A stretch of 64,000 bases of DNA, taken from positions 122,001 to 186,000 of the forward strand of contig JAQGDQ010000271.1 in assembly GCA_030141605.1 (NCBI GenBank), read 5' to 3'. The position numbers and the translations under genes are program-made. The stretch's first letter is position 1; each line of letters opens with the position of its first letter. Below are positions 35,860-48,417 of the stretch, piece by piece. A model generated the notes under the pieces. The model saw nothing but the letters and a program-made list of their open reading frames with translations. It had not been told where the DNA came from and did no database searches. The DNA is from Tubiluchus corallicola (taxonomy: Eukaryota > Priapulida > Priapulimorpha > Priapulimorphida > Tubiluchidae).

Positions 35860-36590
35860 ATTGTTTAAGCACTAGTCACTCAGTTATAGTCTGAGAACCA
35901 AAGCTTCAAAATTTTGTCATCGGTACCATTTTTGGATCGGTCACCGGGTCCAGGGGGCAAACTGTCGTATTGCATTTTGAAAAGATGCATATCTCAGGTT
36001 GTCAAAAATACCTGGCGGGACCTTCCTACGGTTCTAGATAGTATTTTATATGAACACAAATATGTCTACTTTAGCATGGCTTTTGTGGGTGTGGCTGGGA
36101 CAAAATGGCCTACGATCAACTAACTTCCTCCACACTCTCAGTAACGAGCAACGCATGAATTTTATATACATACTTACAAACATACATGCCTTATATACAT
36201 GAGTACAAACAAAACCGTACTTAACATAACTGTTCGTACGTATATTAAAGTACACAAAACCGATGTAAAGATTACACAAAAGCTGTAAAGGCTCTTTGGG
36301 CACATAAAAATACAATATGTTGTGAGACTGTGATGTATCAAACAAGGTACTCATTTGGATACAGAAATATCCATTTAGGAGCAGCAATCTGGGTCAAGAA
36401 CAAGATTTTTGCACTAGTAAGTGAAGTTCTGAAAGACGTGGAGATGAAAGTTATGAATGTTGTAGCTGGAAAATTGTCAGACATATTAAATGTTGCAATG
36501 TAGAAAATAAAGTTGGTGCGTTCAGTAAAATAATTCAGTAAAGTTTATTTATTCTAGTGGTTAAAGCTGCTTGCTGATTATTGTTGTTTA
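35860..36590. other. No gene recognised
   Basis: ORFs of 69 codons (plus) and 113 codons (minus) lack known motifs and overlap each other. No repeat recognised. Confidence 0.4.
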
Positions 36591-36591
36591 T

Positions 36592-36972
36592 TGTTCGGCG
36601 TGTGAGGTAGCCACGATGGGCAAACTATCAAGACTTTATTTAATAAACTACACATTTATTAATATCAAACACAACACGGTAAATATAAGAGGATAGTAAT
36701 GCCAGCCCTCCGTCTTCAAGTCAGTTCCTAATCTCCCCCGAGGTGCGGGCCTCAAAACACTTTTGTCTAACTACCTAATGCGCCGTGAGGTTCTGCGCAT
36801 AAGGATTACATCATCAATCTTTACTTCTGAGGCAGCCGGTCGAACATCAGCTGGTCACGTGATGCCACACCTAACTAGGCTCTAGCCACGGCGATAGTTT
36901 AATCTTGCATCGTCATTTAATCTTGCATTATTAATTTAATCACCAATCTAATCAAAATCATTATTTCACACA
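36592..36972 (-). mobile_element. LTR-like block (possible solo LTR)
   Basis: TGTTCGGCG at one end and TTTCACACA at the other give TG...CA termini over 381 bp of locally higher GC. Read on the minus strand it has an AATAAA about 60 bases before the end, as in an LTR R/U5 region. I see no target duplication, so confidence is modest. Confidence 0.4.
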
Positions 36973-36979
36973 GCTTTCC

Positions 36980-38680
36980 TCTACCCATTCTTTATGTCAT
37001 ACTGGTATTTCCAGCAGTCGTTTGATAGTCTTTGTGGGAATTAACTGTAACACAAGTACTTTTTGTTTTTTCTCAATCAGGATGTCATGTAGTATTACAG
37101 AAAAATTACCCCATCATTTGGAGTTGGGAAAAAGTTTTTAGGGTGTTATGACCCGCCTGCCGATTTTAATTTAAGCGCCATGTTGGCTTCTCACCTGTGT
37201 TCTGTAACTTCTTTTTGACCTAGTTAGTTAGTTGTTATAGAGGTAGAAGTAATGTCGGCTGCTCAGGATGACAGCCCTGATGTTTTGTTTTATGATTTTC
37301 TGTTCACTGGCAATAAAAATGAAGTAGTCGCAAATGCGTCTCCGTTTATTCATCGTGTTTTGTAACCAACTCCAACTCAAGGGCAAGTTGAATTTCAGAG
37401 TCGTCCCAGACAGTAATCAATTTAACAACCATCTAATGCCATCTAGCCTAGATTACCATGTATGGCCAATAATATAAAAGTACGTTATTCTAATAAATTT
37501 GTTGCCATGGTTACTGCTTATCTTAGTAAAGGTATTGATAACAATGTTACATTAATAAAATACTCTCAGAAACTTCGATTTTTACTAAGCGATTATATGA
37601 ACCGTCAACGAGTCTTAACACGCAGGAAACGTAGCAGTTGCTATAGTAACGAGGTGAAAATTGTTTACTTTAGCAACTACGAAATAGCAACTGTAGTAAA
37701 AAGTAGCAGTTCTGAAGGATAGGGGAATGGTAAATGGTTATAATACCTACTCAGCTGCAAAGTTAGGCATGTCTGGATCTAGTTAGTAAATGGGAGGTTT
37801 TAAATGTAAAAATACTGCTTCTGTGAAGTTTCACCTCACAATATCACAATACCATACCCTAGACTGTTTGTTTTCCACAAACATTTGAATATGGTTAAAA
37901 CATTTGTACCAATCCAATGGTTAATCTTACGCGGTTAGCTTTGATAAAGAACTACGTTCCAGTTTCACCATGAACTGTTGGTAGTTTCGGCCCTTAAAAT
38001 CGGTTAAACCTATGAGTTTTTGTGCAGGAAACTTGCCTAAAAGTAACTCAAGAAACTACCTGCATAATTCTATGAAAATAATGTCTTAAAAAGAGATACG
38101 CATAAAAAACAAAGAAAAAACATGGTCAACTTGTGAGTGATTCAAGAAATACTAAAACTGAATATCTGACAATGTATCTGTTGTGTTTTGTTTCTCTCGA
38201 AAGGCTCGTAGAGAAAACCAGAAAACACTTCGTCAAATTAAACTAGTTTAGTAAGCGAGAATTCTACAACACAAAAGTATGAAGGAACGTGAAATGTTTA
38301 CAGTAAACGTGAAAATCTGGAAAAGTGTATCTGAAAATACAGGTATACAAGAGAATGTGTAAGTGGCGTCCGTGTGAATCTGTGTGTGAGTGTGTCTCAG
38401 CGGCCTGCTTCGTCTTCTATAGGGTGCCAGGGAACATTCTAGACGTTTCTTTCTAGAACATTCTACAATGTAAGACGATTATTCTAATGGAACATTCTAC
38501 AATGTTCTATTTAATTCTAATAGATGCCAGCGATCTCCACAACAGAATCTACAATTTTAGCTAATGTACAATAGATGTACAACAATAAATTCTACTGCAG
38601 TGAGAAACAAAACAACAACAAATCCTCTACCAGTGTTGTAGTTCACAAGAGCGGTAATAAGGAAACTATACAATACAGGT
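36980..38680. other. No gene recognised; small ORFs only
   Basis: A 37-codon ORF at 37253-37366 and an 86-codon ORF at 37462-37722 lack recognisable domains. The latter overlaps GTTGCCATGGTTAC/GTTGCTATAGTAAC inverted motifs typical of MITE debris. A heat-shock-element-like TTCTAGAACATTC lies at 38451-38463. Confidence 0.4.
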
Positions 38681-38685
38681 ACGAT

Positions 38686-38830
38686 TCCATGTACGCGTAA
38701 CGCGTGATGCGTGATCCGTAATGCGTGACGCGTATACAATAGTTTATATTTAAACACGTGGAAGTGTTTCCATGTGTACGTAATGCGTAATGCGTGATAC
38801 TTAATGCGTGACGCGCATACAGTAGTTTAT
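38686..38830. repeat. 83-bp direct repeat made of GCGTGA-type subunits
   Basis: Two copies start at TCCATG (38686 and 38769). Each contains 9-10-bp steps of the type AATGCGTGA and ends in ATACARTAGTTTA. Confidence 0.8.
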
Positions 38831-38959
38831 TAGCAACTGTGACTATTAAGAATATCAATATGACAATCTGTATCAATCACTTTGATTTTTGCTAAAGCGA
38901 GTAAAAGAATTCATCTTTTGCGACTAATGAAAAGAGCTGGGACATCTCCTAATGATATT

Positions 38960-39030
38960 GTCCCGGGGTTCGATCCGGTAGCCATATGACCCGCCATAGG
39001 TGATGCGGGTAACCGCTGCATAACGGACAC
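38960..39030 (-). mobile_element. tRNA-derived SINE head (probable)
   Basis: Read on the minus strand, TATGCAGCGGTTA matches an A-box and GGATCGAACCC about 40 bases later matches a B-box. The plus strand also reads GGGTTCGATCC because the B-box is nearly palindromic. No cloverleaf closes, so it is not a tRNA gene. Confidence 0.45.
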
Positions 39031-39406
39031 TCCAGAAATTTTGAAAAAACAGAAACAACAAAACCAAAACTTAGAAATCAAAGGGGACGGCTGAGAAGAA
39101 GAACACATTAGAAAAAAAAAACCTGATGACAATGCTTCAAACCTTACGGAATCCACGACATTCGGCAGGCAGACAGGAGAAGTGCATTCCACGACAACCA
39201 GAAGACAACTGACGATGTCACGTGTTCGTTCTTTCCACAGGAAACCACTGCTCAACCAATCGCAGGTAATGTGATGGGCTTCCTAGTTTAAAGTGGAGGT
39301 CATAACTTTACCTGTAGGTTGGCTGGCCTGGTGCCTATGAATAGAACAATAGAATAGAACACTAGAACAATGAATAGAACAATAAGTACAATACACTTTC
39401 ACCTGT

Positions 39407-39965
39407 TCAGCTCAATATGATAAAAATGTACTGTACCATGATTAGGCCTGTTTGGCATGGCTCTCATCTCTGTTCCAAAATTTTTCTGATTTCTTAGAAA
39501 CAGTTCAAAAGCGCTCATGGAAAATAATTTTTCCAAATGAAAATTAAGGAAATTTTCTAATTTTAGCGAATGTTCAACTTTTATATAACCGTCGCCAATA
39601 TTCTTACAAAAGGTTGTTCTTATCAATTCAAAATCTTAATAATAAAATCCACACTCCATTGCCAGATTCCCATACTCCTAGATACAGTACTCGCCACCAT
39701 TTGAAACACCCCTTACCTAGATGCAGAACAGAGAGATTCAAGAACAATTTTATCTCAAATTGTTTATTTAATTTCCAAACTTAAGTTTTGACTCATTTAA
39801 TTCATTTCATTCATGTATCTTGTAACAGTGTAATAGTGTTTTTTTATTGTATGTTCTATCTTGCTTATTTTTTCTAAATTTTTATAGTGTAATTTTACAC
39901 TGTACAGTAATTCAACCTTTTGGTTTTAATGATGATAAATAAACTTGTTAGTATTATGAAGCATA
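39407..39965 (+). pseudogene. LINE C-terminal relic with 3' UTR
   Basis: Fragments in shifting frames match the post-RT region of CR1-like LINEs: TMIRPVWHGSHL (about 39440), a K-rich stretch with IIFPNEN (about 39525), and YSTRHHLKHPLPRCRTERFK (about 39685-39745). AATAAACTTG near 39940 could be the element's poly(A) signal. Multiple frameshifts. Confidence 0.65.
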
Positions 39966-39969
39966 ACAC

Positions 39970-41620
39970 TACACATTAGAGAAGTTCACTGAGGAAACAA
40001 AACAAGTATCTGATACAAAATGCGAAATTCTGCATCAATTGAATGCGCGATATATTTTTCCAGTTCAGTTAGATTTTCATCCACTAGCATTCGAGGAGCT
40101 TCGAATTTATTTGTGCTAGAGGGTCCATATCAACTGGATTTTCATCCACTAACATTCGAGTAACTTCGAATTTATTTGTGCCAAAGTGTCCATACCTAAT
40201 AAACAATTAATCAAAAAACGAAAGTAAAAGTTCATTTGAAAAGTTCAAATTTTATTACACAAAAACACGTTTTGCTTCTTGTAATGCATAAATGAATAAG
40301 CAGAAAAGCATTTGTAATGTGTTCTAGCCTCTACTTTTGCGAATAATTTCCTTGCAATTTGAAAGTTCACTCGCATGTGTAATTTCACTTTATTGTTTCT
40401 TCAAAACATCCTACGTGTCTCATAAAACGTGCACAGCAGCAATGAGATTTTTATCTTAATTCAGCAAAAAATGTAATTTTACATGTCCTAACCATTTTAG
40501 TGCTAACATTTTTTGTTTTACCACATTTTTCCACAATTTCCAAAATCTCGTATAATGACTACGATTTTCATGATTTTATTATGAACTTCGTTAAGCTTTG
40601 ACTTATATTCATAACTTATACTGAACCAGTTGATGTCGGGACTATATCTACACAGATTATTTCGCATCGCGTGAACAGAATTTAAAGGAAAGGTCAAGCC
40701 TTCTTGGAGGTTAGGTTTATTTCAATGTTCCCGAAAAATGTTAGAAAGATTTAGCAATAAAACTACAATAAGCGTCCCGTGTAACTAGTAAAATCACATA
40801 AAGTCGCGTTCACTTCATGCCCATTCTTCTTCCAATGACGTCATTCGTCCTGAAGAAACATTTTTTGTTATATTTTTCTAAGCTTAAGTGATAACTGTGA
40901 AATAAACCCAACATACTGAGTGACTTGTTCTTTCCTTTAACACATTTCCGACTTGAATAAACGTGTGTCTGTGTCATTTCGGCAAGGCGTCTGTGTCATG
41001 CGTGAGCACAGCGGTAAATTTTAAATTTTAATTTTTATCTTGAAACTTGCCTAGTTTTAGTGCAACAAACTGAATATCTCACAATAACACTGTACTTCAA
41101 TTTTCGCTTTCGCAAACACATGCAACAAGCTCGTGGAATATTGTTACTGCTGAAAATTATGTTAGTTTGTGATGTCATCAATAGTTGGGCTCGCCCACTG
41201 CTAATTAAGTTTTTAATCTATTGTTGAATAATCAGAAACGCTTTTGCAGTATTATCTGAGGCAAAACGTACACTTTTTATCAGACTTGAAAATGGGGTAG
41301 TATATGAAAAATCGCCCTGTCTTCATTTAACCAGAAATCTTGTACTTAATATAGAGTCAACTTTAAAAAAATCAGTCAGCGATGTTTACAAGCGTAAAAT
41401 CACATTTAATACGGGAGCAGGTATATAATGAGGTGACTACATTCCGTCTACTGATTCAATTATGCTTCCAACTTGAAAATTATATGATTTAGTTCAAAGA
41501 TTGAGTAAAAAACTTGACGATGTAATTGAAAAATCAATATCAAACTTGCTGAACTTATACTGTGGAATATCTTTTTTGGCTTTTAGATATTTACCATAAT
41601 AAATGTCGCAATCTATCTTA
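39970..41620. other. No gene recognised; dispersed repeats
   Basis: A short direct repeat (AGATTTTCATCCACTARCATTC near 40070 and 40138), a perfect CRE TGACGTCA at 40836-40843, and a segment at 41215-41345 related to 13800-13930. Confidence 0.4.
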
Positions 41621-41632
41621 CAGTGCTGCAGT

Positions 41633-41820
41633 CAGAGCCTATTTCAGCATAAGCGAGGCCCGGGGAAATGGGGCGTGTGAGGCCCCCGGCGTCCAGAAAA
41701 TTTTTGAACTGCTAGAATGCCGGAGAAGCATTTTCGAAGAGAAAATATGGAGTTATACTCTTGTTAAATGAAAGAACAATTGAATGTTCGCATAAAACAA
41801 AAAATGTTACCTCGGCGCTG
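41633..41820. mobile_element. hAT-like MITE with perfect 8-bp target duplication
   Basis: 188 bp flanked by GCTGCAGT on both sides (41625-41632 and 41821-41828). Ends are CAGAGCCTATTTCA and, inverted, CAGCGCCGAGG. It is an internally deleted, inverted relative of the 428-bp element at 55760-56187: shared TTTTTGAACTGCTAGAA, GAGAAAATATGGAGTTATAC and GGTAACATTTTTT. The 69-codon ORF over its left end is accidental. Confidence 0.9.
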
Positions 41821-41834
41821 GCTGCAGTTTCCAA

Positions 41835-42650
41835 TGCCTGCAGTACAACGGGTAATTGTTTGTGAATACTGACTAGCTGTGTAATACAGCCATTCAGGTT
41901 AATCGTTCAGGTAAGTTATTTTTATATCGAACACGAGGTTCATAAAACATATTTGCAACAAAAATTAAAACTTACAAAAGTTATAAGCTAAAATTAATAA
42001 ATAAACGTTTACATATTAAAATAGTTAGTCAAGATGCAACGAATTACCTGCACAATGTTAATCGCGAACAATTACGTAATTTTGAATTAACCTGAATACC
42101 TGAGTTTTCTTAAACAGCAAATATTTTTATTCTTATCAAAATTTACCAACTCGTCATAAGTGAAAAAGAAACATTTTCGTAATATGACGTCAAAATAAGG
42201 AAATTTCGATCTATATACATTTGCGTAACTTACAGTCTTCTAATACAGTGATTGTACGTAATCTTCAATTGCTCAGCCAGGACTACGTTTCAATCACTCT
42301 GTCTATCAAATAAGCAGATAAGTTGATAGTCAGTCAGCTAAGCTATTAATTAAGTGAGGCAAACAGTTACGCAACCAGTAATTAATGATCCAATTGTAAA
42401 AAAAAACCTGTATACATGTATAAAAAATTAAATGTATAAAAAAATTTTCTGTGAAAAATTTTGCGTCTCAGTACTAATATACCACACCAATAACAAATTT
42501 TAAATAACCGAACTTTTATAGTTTTAAAAAATTGTACCTTGTCCCAATTTCCTGTTATCAGATAGAATTTACTGAGCATGCCATAAAGTAAACAATTTTT
42601 GTATAACTGAGTGCAATTAGACTAATCCTAAAAACACAAATAACTTGAAG
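41835..42650. other. No gene recognised
   Basis: AT-rich; only a 65-codon minus-strand ORF with no motif. Confidence 0.4.
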
Positions 42651-42659
42651 CTGTTTATT

Positions 42660-42875
42660 TTTTGTAACGTCATCTTCATGAGAAGCGCGTTGAGGTTGAA
42701 ACTGTTAAGCATCATCATAATCATAAAAATGCAAATAACTTGAAACTGTTCAGCATCATTCTAATCATAAAAACGCAAATAACTTAAAACTGTTCAGCAT
42801 CATGCTAATCATAAAAACGCAAATAATTTGAAACTGTTTAGCATCATTCTTATCATAAAAACACAATTCAATTCA
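42660..42875. repeat. 44-bp tandem repeat, about 4-5 copies (locus 1)
   Basis: Unit with AACTTGAAACTGTTCAGCAT and CATAAAAACGCAAAT, period about 44 bp. The same unit recurs at 44745-44995. Confidence 0.85.
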
Positions 42876-42934
42876 AAGGTTTATTTATCTCTAATATAAT
42901 ATTTATAACGCAAATACAACAAATTATGTAAAGT

Positions 42935-42995
42935 ATGTAGAGATGGGGTGGCAAAAGACCAGGAGGTCATTGTGTTCAGCCACGCCTATAAAACT
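42935..42995. repeat. Dispersed repeat shared with 61725
   Basis: AGAGATGGGGTGGCAAAAGA...CAGCCACGCCTATAAA is matched at 61731-61785 (AGAGACGGGGTGGTGAAAGA...CAGCCACCCCTATATAAA), in the same orientation. Confidence 0.6.
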
Positions 42996-42999
42996 TAGA

Positions 43000-44600
43000 A
43001 ATATTATAAACCACGACAGACCACATGGTTAAGTGAATAAATACGTAGTTAGATCTTAAGTGTAGCAAATAAATAAAATGCAAAGCAGTTATATTATAAT
43101 TTTGCCAATGGAAAAATGCAAGCAAATATTGAAATTAAAGATTAAAACAACAACTGAACAAGTCATAAATGCAACACCAAAAATGCAGGCAATCTGGTTA
43201 AATCATAAATGCAGCGAGTGAACTAAAATGCAGCAAATGAACGAAAATGTAGTTAAATAATGAATGCACAACAAGAAACAAATTGAAGAAAATTTTTGCA
43301 GTAAGTCTTAAATGTAATAGCAGAACAAAAGCAATCAGTAATCATAATGTGACAAATATACAGTCACGCAAATAATTTGAAACCGCTCGGTTTCGATAAT
43401 TATATGATTATTTAATTATTACCTAACTAGTCCTATAAATACTTAATTGACTAAATCTTTATCTGGCAGTGAGGCGCATTGAAACATTGAGCGGCGCGTG
43501 GTAAGTGCTATGAAGTTCTTAAAGTAAGTCTTTATTGCGTTACCGGATGATTCGCCATGAGTTTCCGCAAATAGTGGTTCCGTTGGTTGAACTTGGGAAT
43601 CTGAGTGACAGCGATACTGATAGCTTGCTTGAGAAAATGGTGACGAGTTCAGAGTTTGACAGTTAATTTGTCCAGTACTTTCGTTTTAACAGTAATCTTT
43701 TGGTAGAAAATAATATAATATGTAACAATGCATGATGACAGAGTGTGTATTTTCAAAATGACCTATTTTCACACTAATCGGCTGGCTTTATTGCGAAATA
43801 TCTTGGACGTTTTTATGATCTGCAGTGTAGCAACCCCCCCCCTAGTGAATAGATACGATGGAATTACGCATAATTCTAGCATTAGTAAGCCTAGACGAAT
43901 CCTAAAAAAGTACATACTGTTGACTTCTTCTTGCATTGCTTAAGTAGACTGGTAGTATGACAATGGACAATATGACTTACAGTCCGGAATACATTATGTG
44001 CTACTGTTCCATAGTGTAGTGGTCTGCTGCTAAATTACAAGTGTCATGTGATCTTTTTTTCACAATTTAATTTGATTCTAAAATTCAATTGAACCCGTTG
44101 TAGAAAGGGAACGATCTGTTTTTCTCCATCCCGGTTTATGATACCTAATGACACTGGCCGGACATATTTTCCAGACTGGTGCATTAAAAACAGTACAAAA
44201 TGATTTTTGTCCATAAAAATGCTTCTGTTTCCTCCTAGCTGCACAGTCTTCCATCTTTCTATCACACACTAGGCTGGGAATTTATCATTTTTTGCACATT
44301 CATACACTTACCTTGCTCATTTATATAAAGGTATATTTTAAATTTAAAATTAAAATGCAGTAATTATTATAATATCTGCTCCTTCTCAGCTGCAATAAAA
44401 TGTAAAAATAATTATGACGAATTTTAACTGCTATTGAGAAAATAAAATTGAATTGAGTTGAATTGTTTCGAAGAGGGCACAGCCGTGCTTTTCTAACTTT
44501 CGTCATTTCTCACGAGATTGGCAATCACATACCCAGCAGTGTTGCCGTTTATAACATAATTATCAGAGCATACGGCTTCATACTGTGCAATAAAGAAACT
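43000..44600. other. No gene recognised
   Basis: AT-rich. Contains a single 44-bp-repeat unit end near 43370, an A-box-like TAGTGTAGTGGT at 44014 without a B-box, and a LINE-tail-like AATAAAATTGAATTGAGTTG near 44445. Confidence 0.4.
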
Positions 44601-44605
44601 ATATG

Positions 44606-45145
44606 ATAATCAATAATTATACAATATTTTTGCAATTTGGAACAAAAAACTAAAAGAACCAAAGTGTGAAAAATGTGAACCAAAAAATTTAGAACATTAC
44701 TGCTATTGAGTAGGAACTAAACGAACTTTGATTTGATTTGAATTTAAATGACTTGAAACTGTTCACAGCATCATTTTAGACATAAAAACGCAAATAACTT
44801 GAAATTGTTCAGCTTCATTCTAAACATAAAAACGCAAATAACTTGAAACTGTTCAGCATCATTCTAAACATAAAAACGCAAATAACTTGAAACTGTTCAG
44901 CATCATTCTAAACATAAAAACGCAATTGACTTGAAACTGTTCAGCATCATCCTAATCATAAAAATGCAAATAATTTGAAACTGCTCAGTTTCGATAATTA
45001 TACGATAATTGATAATTATACAATATTTTTGCACTGCGAAACAAAAAACTAAAAGAACCAAAGTGTGAAAAATGTGAACCAAAAAATTTAGAACATTATT
45101 GCTATTGAGTAGGAACTAAACGAACTTTGATTTGATTGGAACTTA
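44606..45145. repeat. Composite repeat: 44-bp array between two 140-bp direct repeats
   Basis: The roughly 140-bp block (landmarks ACAATATTTTTGCA, CTAAAAGAACCAAAGTGTG and GAGTAGGAACTAAACGAAC) occurs at 44606-44742 and 45003-45144. About five 44-bp units lie between (44745-44995). Possibly a non-autonomous element with internal minisatellite. Confidence 0.8.
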
Positions 45146-45149
45146 AATA

Positions 45150-45855
45150 TTCCACAATTCAGCCTTAAACATTCGCAAAGCCTCAGAAATTTGTACCCCT
45201 CTCTCCCTACCCGGGGTAAAGCGGAAACAAAAATTTTCTTGTGGCTGGCCTATTGCATACGTCTGGAAATGCATTTTAATAATAAGTCTTAATACTAAGA
45301 CTCGTTTTGGGTTTACTCCTGCATTGCACCAGCATTTCCGTTATTTTAGGTCAGAGTTTAAATGCATGCATAATGTATGTAGTACTTCATGCTTTATCTG
45401 TATGCTTTATGCCTGTGAACACACAATATAATACATTTCTAAGCTACCGAGTACTGATATTCTAGAAAAGGAGATGTTTTATAGTCTGCTAAAAAATTGA
45501 CCCATTTACGTTGATCAGTACCTACCTATATCTAAAATACATCTCTCCTGTTTGAACGAAAAATTGCGTTCACTGCTTCATCAAGTATTTTCCTGATTCA
45601 CAGGCCTTTGTCTTGATACTTTTGTTGTTCACTTTCATAGGATAACGTTCCGCGTAAATAAGTGATTAGTGAAAACCCCTGTCCCCCAAGACATTCTCGC
45701 ATTGCAAAAGAAAATGCTTTGTACATATATATGCTGTTAGCTTTTGTCAGTTCAGAAATCTTGCGTCTGTAAATATTGTATTACTAGTAGTTGAATTTCA
45801 CCATTCAGCCTCATGGTTTCACGATTCGACATTCGTAACAGAAGTTTTTTTTATT
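45150..45855. other. Presumed 5' region of WASL; no coding sequence seen
   Basis: Ends in a pyrimidine-rich acceptor (TTTTTTTTATTTCAG, ending 45859), so the WASL transcript probably starts in an exon further upstream that I cannot place. Confidence 0.45.
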
Positions 45856-45917
45856 TCAGGATTTCTAGAAACACCTAAATTATAGTCCTCCTGAACCAGA
45901 GGTGTAAAAACAGCACG

Positions 45918-46037
45918 ATGACAAACCGTCCTCCTCCAATGAATGTGCCTTCTCTAATATTGAGAAATGATGAGAATGAACAGCTGTTTAAGCTGCTAGG
46001 AAAGGGTTGTCTGTCATTGTCTACGGGAGTGGTTCAG
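45918..46037 (+). CDS. WASL: WASL (N-WASP) coding exon 1
   Basis: The exon begins at about 45860 after an acceptor; the ATG is at 45918. It encodes 40 residues that include a PPP and PSLILRNDENEQLFKLLGKG, the first strand and helix of the WH1/EVH1 domain (human N-WASP has the same SLLL..ENE.LF..LGKKC pattern), and ends VVQ. The donor GTGATG at 46038 is phase 0. It joins to the exon at 50533 across 4,495 bp. WASL activates the Arp2/3 complex for branched actin assembly under Cdc42 and PIP2 control. Confidence 0.88.
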
Positions 46038-46239
46038 GTGATGACACTCATTTGCTAAAACTAGTCACCATACGTCTGTAAATGTATTATTCTACATTGC
46101 ATTATAGCTCTTGTAGTATCTGTAGTATTTTAGGTATTACATTATATTAAAAAACTGTAGTATTTTAATGATCACAGTACGTTCTGACAAGTAAGCCTTT
46201 TCACAGTTTCGTCTTGCGCACTCGCAGTTGCATGTACGT

Positions 46240-47816
46240 TAAAGGTTAAGTGTACCACAGCAGTGCGTCTTAGCTACAACCGTCAGGTTAAGTGTACCAC
46301 AGCAGTGCGTCTTAGCTACAACCGTCAGGTTAAGTGTACCACAGCAGTGCATCTTAATTACCACTGTCAGGTTAAGTGTACCACAGCAGCGCATCTTAGC
46401 TACAACCGTCAGGTTAAGTGTACCACAGCAGCGCATCTTAGCTACAACCGTCAGGTTAAGTGTACCACAGCAGTGCGTCTTAGCTACAACCGTCAGGTTA
46501 AGTGTACCACAGCAGCGCATCTTAGCTACAACCGTCAGGTTAAGTGTACCACAGCAGCACATCTTAGCTACAACCGTCAGGTTAAGTGTACCACAGCAGC
46601 GCATCTTAGCTACAACCGTCAGGTTAAGTGTACCACAGCAGCGCATCTTAGCTACAACCGTCAGGTTAAGTGTACCACAGCAGTGCATCTTAACTGCGAC
46701 CGTCAGGTTAAGTGTACCACAGCAGCGCGTCTTAATTACAACCGTCAGGTTAAGTGTACCACAGCAGTGAGTCTTAATTACAACCGTCAGGTTAAGTGTA
46801 CCACAGCAGTGAGTCTTAATTACAACCGTCAGGTTAAGTGTACCACAGCAGTGAGTCTTAATTACAACCGTCAGGTTAAGTATACCACAGCAGTGAGTCT
46901 TAATTACAACCGTCAGGTTAAGTGTACCACAGACCACAGCAGTGAGTCTTAATTACAACCGTCAGGTTAAGCGTACCGCAGCAGTGCGTCTTAATTACAA
47001 CCGTCAGGTTAAGCGTACCACAGCAGTGAGTCTTAATTACAACCGTCAGGTTAAGTGTACCGCAGCAGTGAGTCTTAATTACAACTGTCAGGTTAAGCGT
47101 ACCGCAGCAGTGAGTCTTAATTACAACCGTCAGGTTAAGTGTACCGCAGCAGTGAGTCTTAATTACAACCGTCAGGTTAAGTGTACCACAGCAGTGCGTC
47201 TTAATTACAACCGTCAGGTTAAGTGTACCGCAGCAGTGAGTCTTAATTACAACCGTCAGGTTAAGTGTACCGCAGCAGTGTGTCTTAATTACAACCGTCA
47301 GGTTAAGTATACCGCAGCAGTGAGTCTTAATTACAACCGTCAGGTTAAGTGTACCGCAGCAGTGTGTCTTAATTACAACCGTCAGGTTAAGTGTACCACA
47401 GCAGTGAGTCTTAATTACAACCGTCAGGTTAAGTGTACCACAGCAGTGAGTCTTAATTACAACCGTCAGGTTAAGTGTACCACAGCAGTGAGTCTTAATT
47501 ACAACCGTCAGGTTAAGTGTACCACAGCAGTGAGTCTTAATTACAACCGTCAGGTTAAGTGTACCGCAGCAGTGAGTCTTAATTACAACCGTCAGGTTAA
47601 GTGTACCGCAGCAGTGAGTCTTAATTACAACCGTCAGGTTAAGTGTACCACAGCAGTGAGTCTTAATTACAACCGTCAGGTTAAGTGTACCGCAGCAGTG
47701 AGTCTTAATTACAACCGTCAGGTTAAGTGTACCACAGCAGTGTGTCTTAATTACAACCGTCAGGTTAAGTGTACCACAGCAGTGCGTCTTAGCTACAACC
47801 GTCAGGTGACATGTGG
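46240..47816. repeat. 42-bp minisatellite, about 37 copies, in WASL intron
   Basis: Unit containing AATTACAACCGTCAGGTTAA and GTGTACCRCAGCAGTG. 42 is a multiple of 3 and the unit lacks stops in one frame of each strand, giving 229-309-codon ORFs with a 14-residue period. The units vary in blocks (TTAGCTAC-type units at the left and far right, TTAATTAC-type in the middle; ACCACAG versus ACCGCAG). A small break occurs near 46930. I treat the ORFs as artefacts because they lie inside a clear intron and lack a gene context. Confidence 0.95.
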
Positions 47817-48417
47817 GTAAAGCAAAGCCCAGTTGAGTAACTTCCATCGTTTTACATAGACTTACTTAATTATGCATTAGTCTGTGTGTGATCTTTTTTG
47901 AGAACAAGAAAAACTGAACTAGGTAAGGTTCTATAGCTAGCATTTGTCCCTTTTCTTAATTGTTACTACAGTAGTATGGGCTACAAGGCGTTGTCAAGTG
48001 TACACAAGTGCGCTGTCTAGTGCACTTAACCTTTGACTTTCCCACGATTGTCATCGATCACTGGAACTGTGAAAAGGCTTATTGGACTCAAGCCGGTCCC
48101 ATATATATTAAAGTGGTGCCCCCTACATGCAAGGTGTCGTCTGCCTATGCGCACTAAGTAAAGTGGCACCTGTGATGAATTTATTGAAAAGACAGCGATT
48201 AAAGTTAATTTGCTTAAAAAAATTATTATTTTTTAAAATAATAAAAAAGATCTCTAATGCATTATTTGAATTTGTACATCAGTTCTTTCTGTGTAGAAGC
48301 AACATGAATTATTTAAAAAAAATTGTCTCCATAATTTAACAGTTAACTAACAATTTGTCATTTATCGAGTTAAGAAAAATTTGTAGCTTTAGTTGACTTA
48401 GCTGATTTATTCTTTAA

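Noticed and set aside
37462-37722. 86-codon ORF as a gene
   Set aside because: No domain, and it overlaps inverted GTTGCCATGGTTAC-type motifs common in MITE debris.
44014-44025. A-box TAGTGTAGTGGT suggesting a tRNA or SINE
   Set aside because: No B-box at the expected distance.
46239-47847. Four long ORFs (229-309 codons) on both strands with a 14-residue repeat
   Set aside because: They are the 42-bp minisatellite read in an open frame; both strands are equally open and the region lies in the WASL intron.
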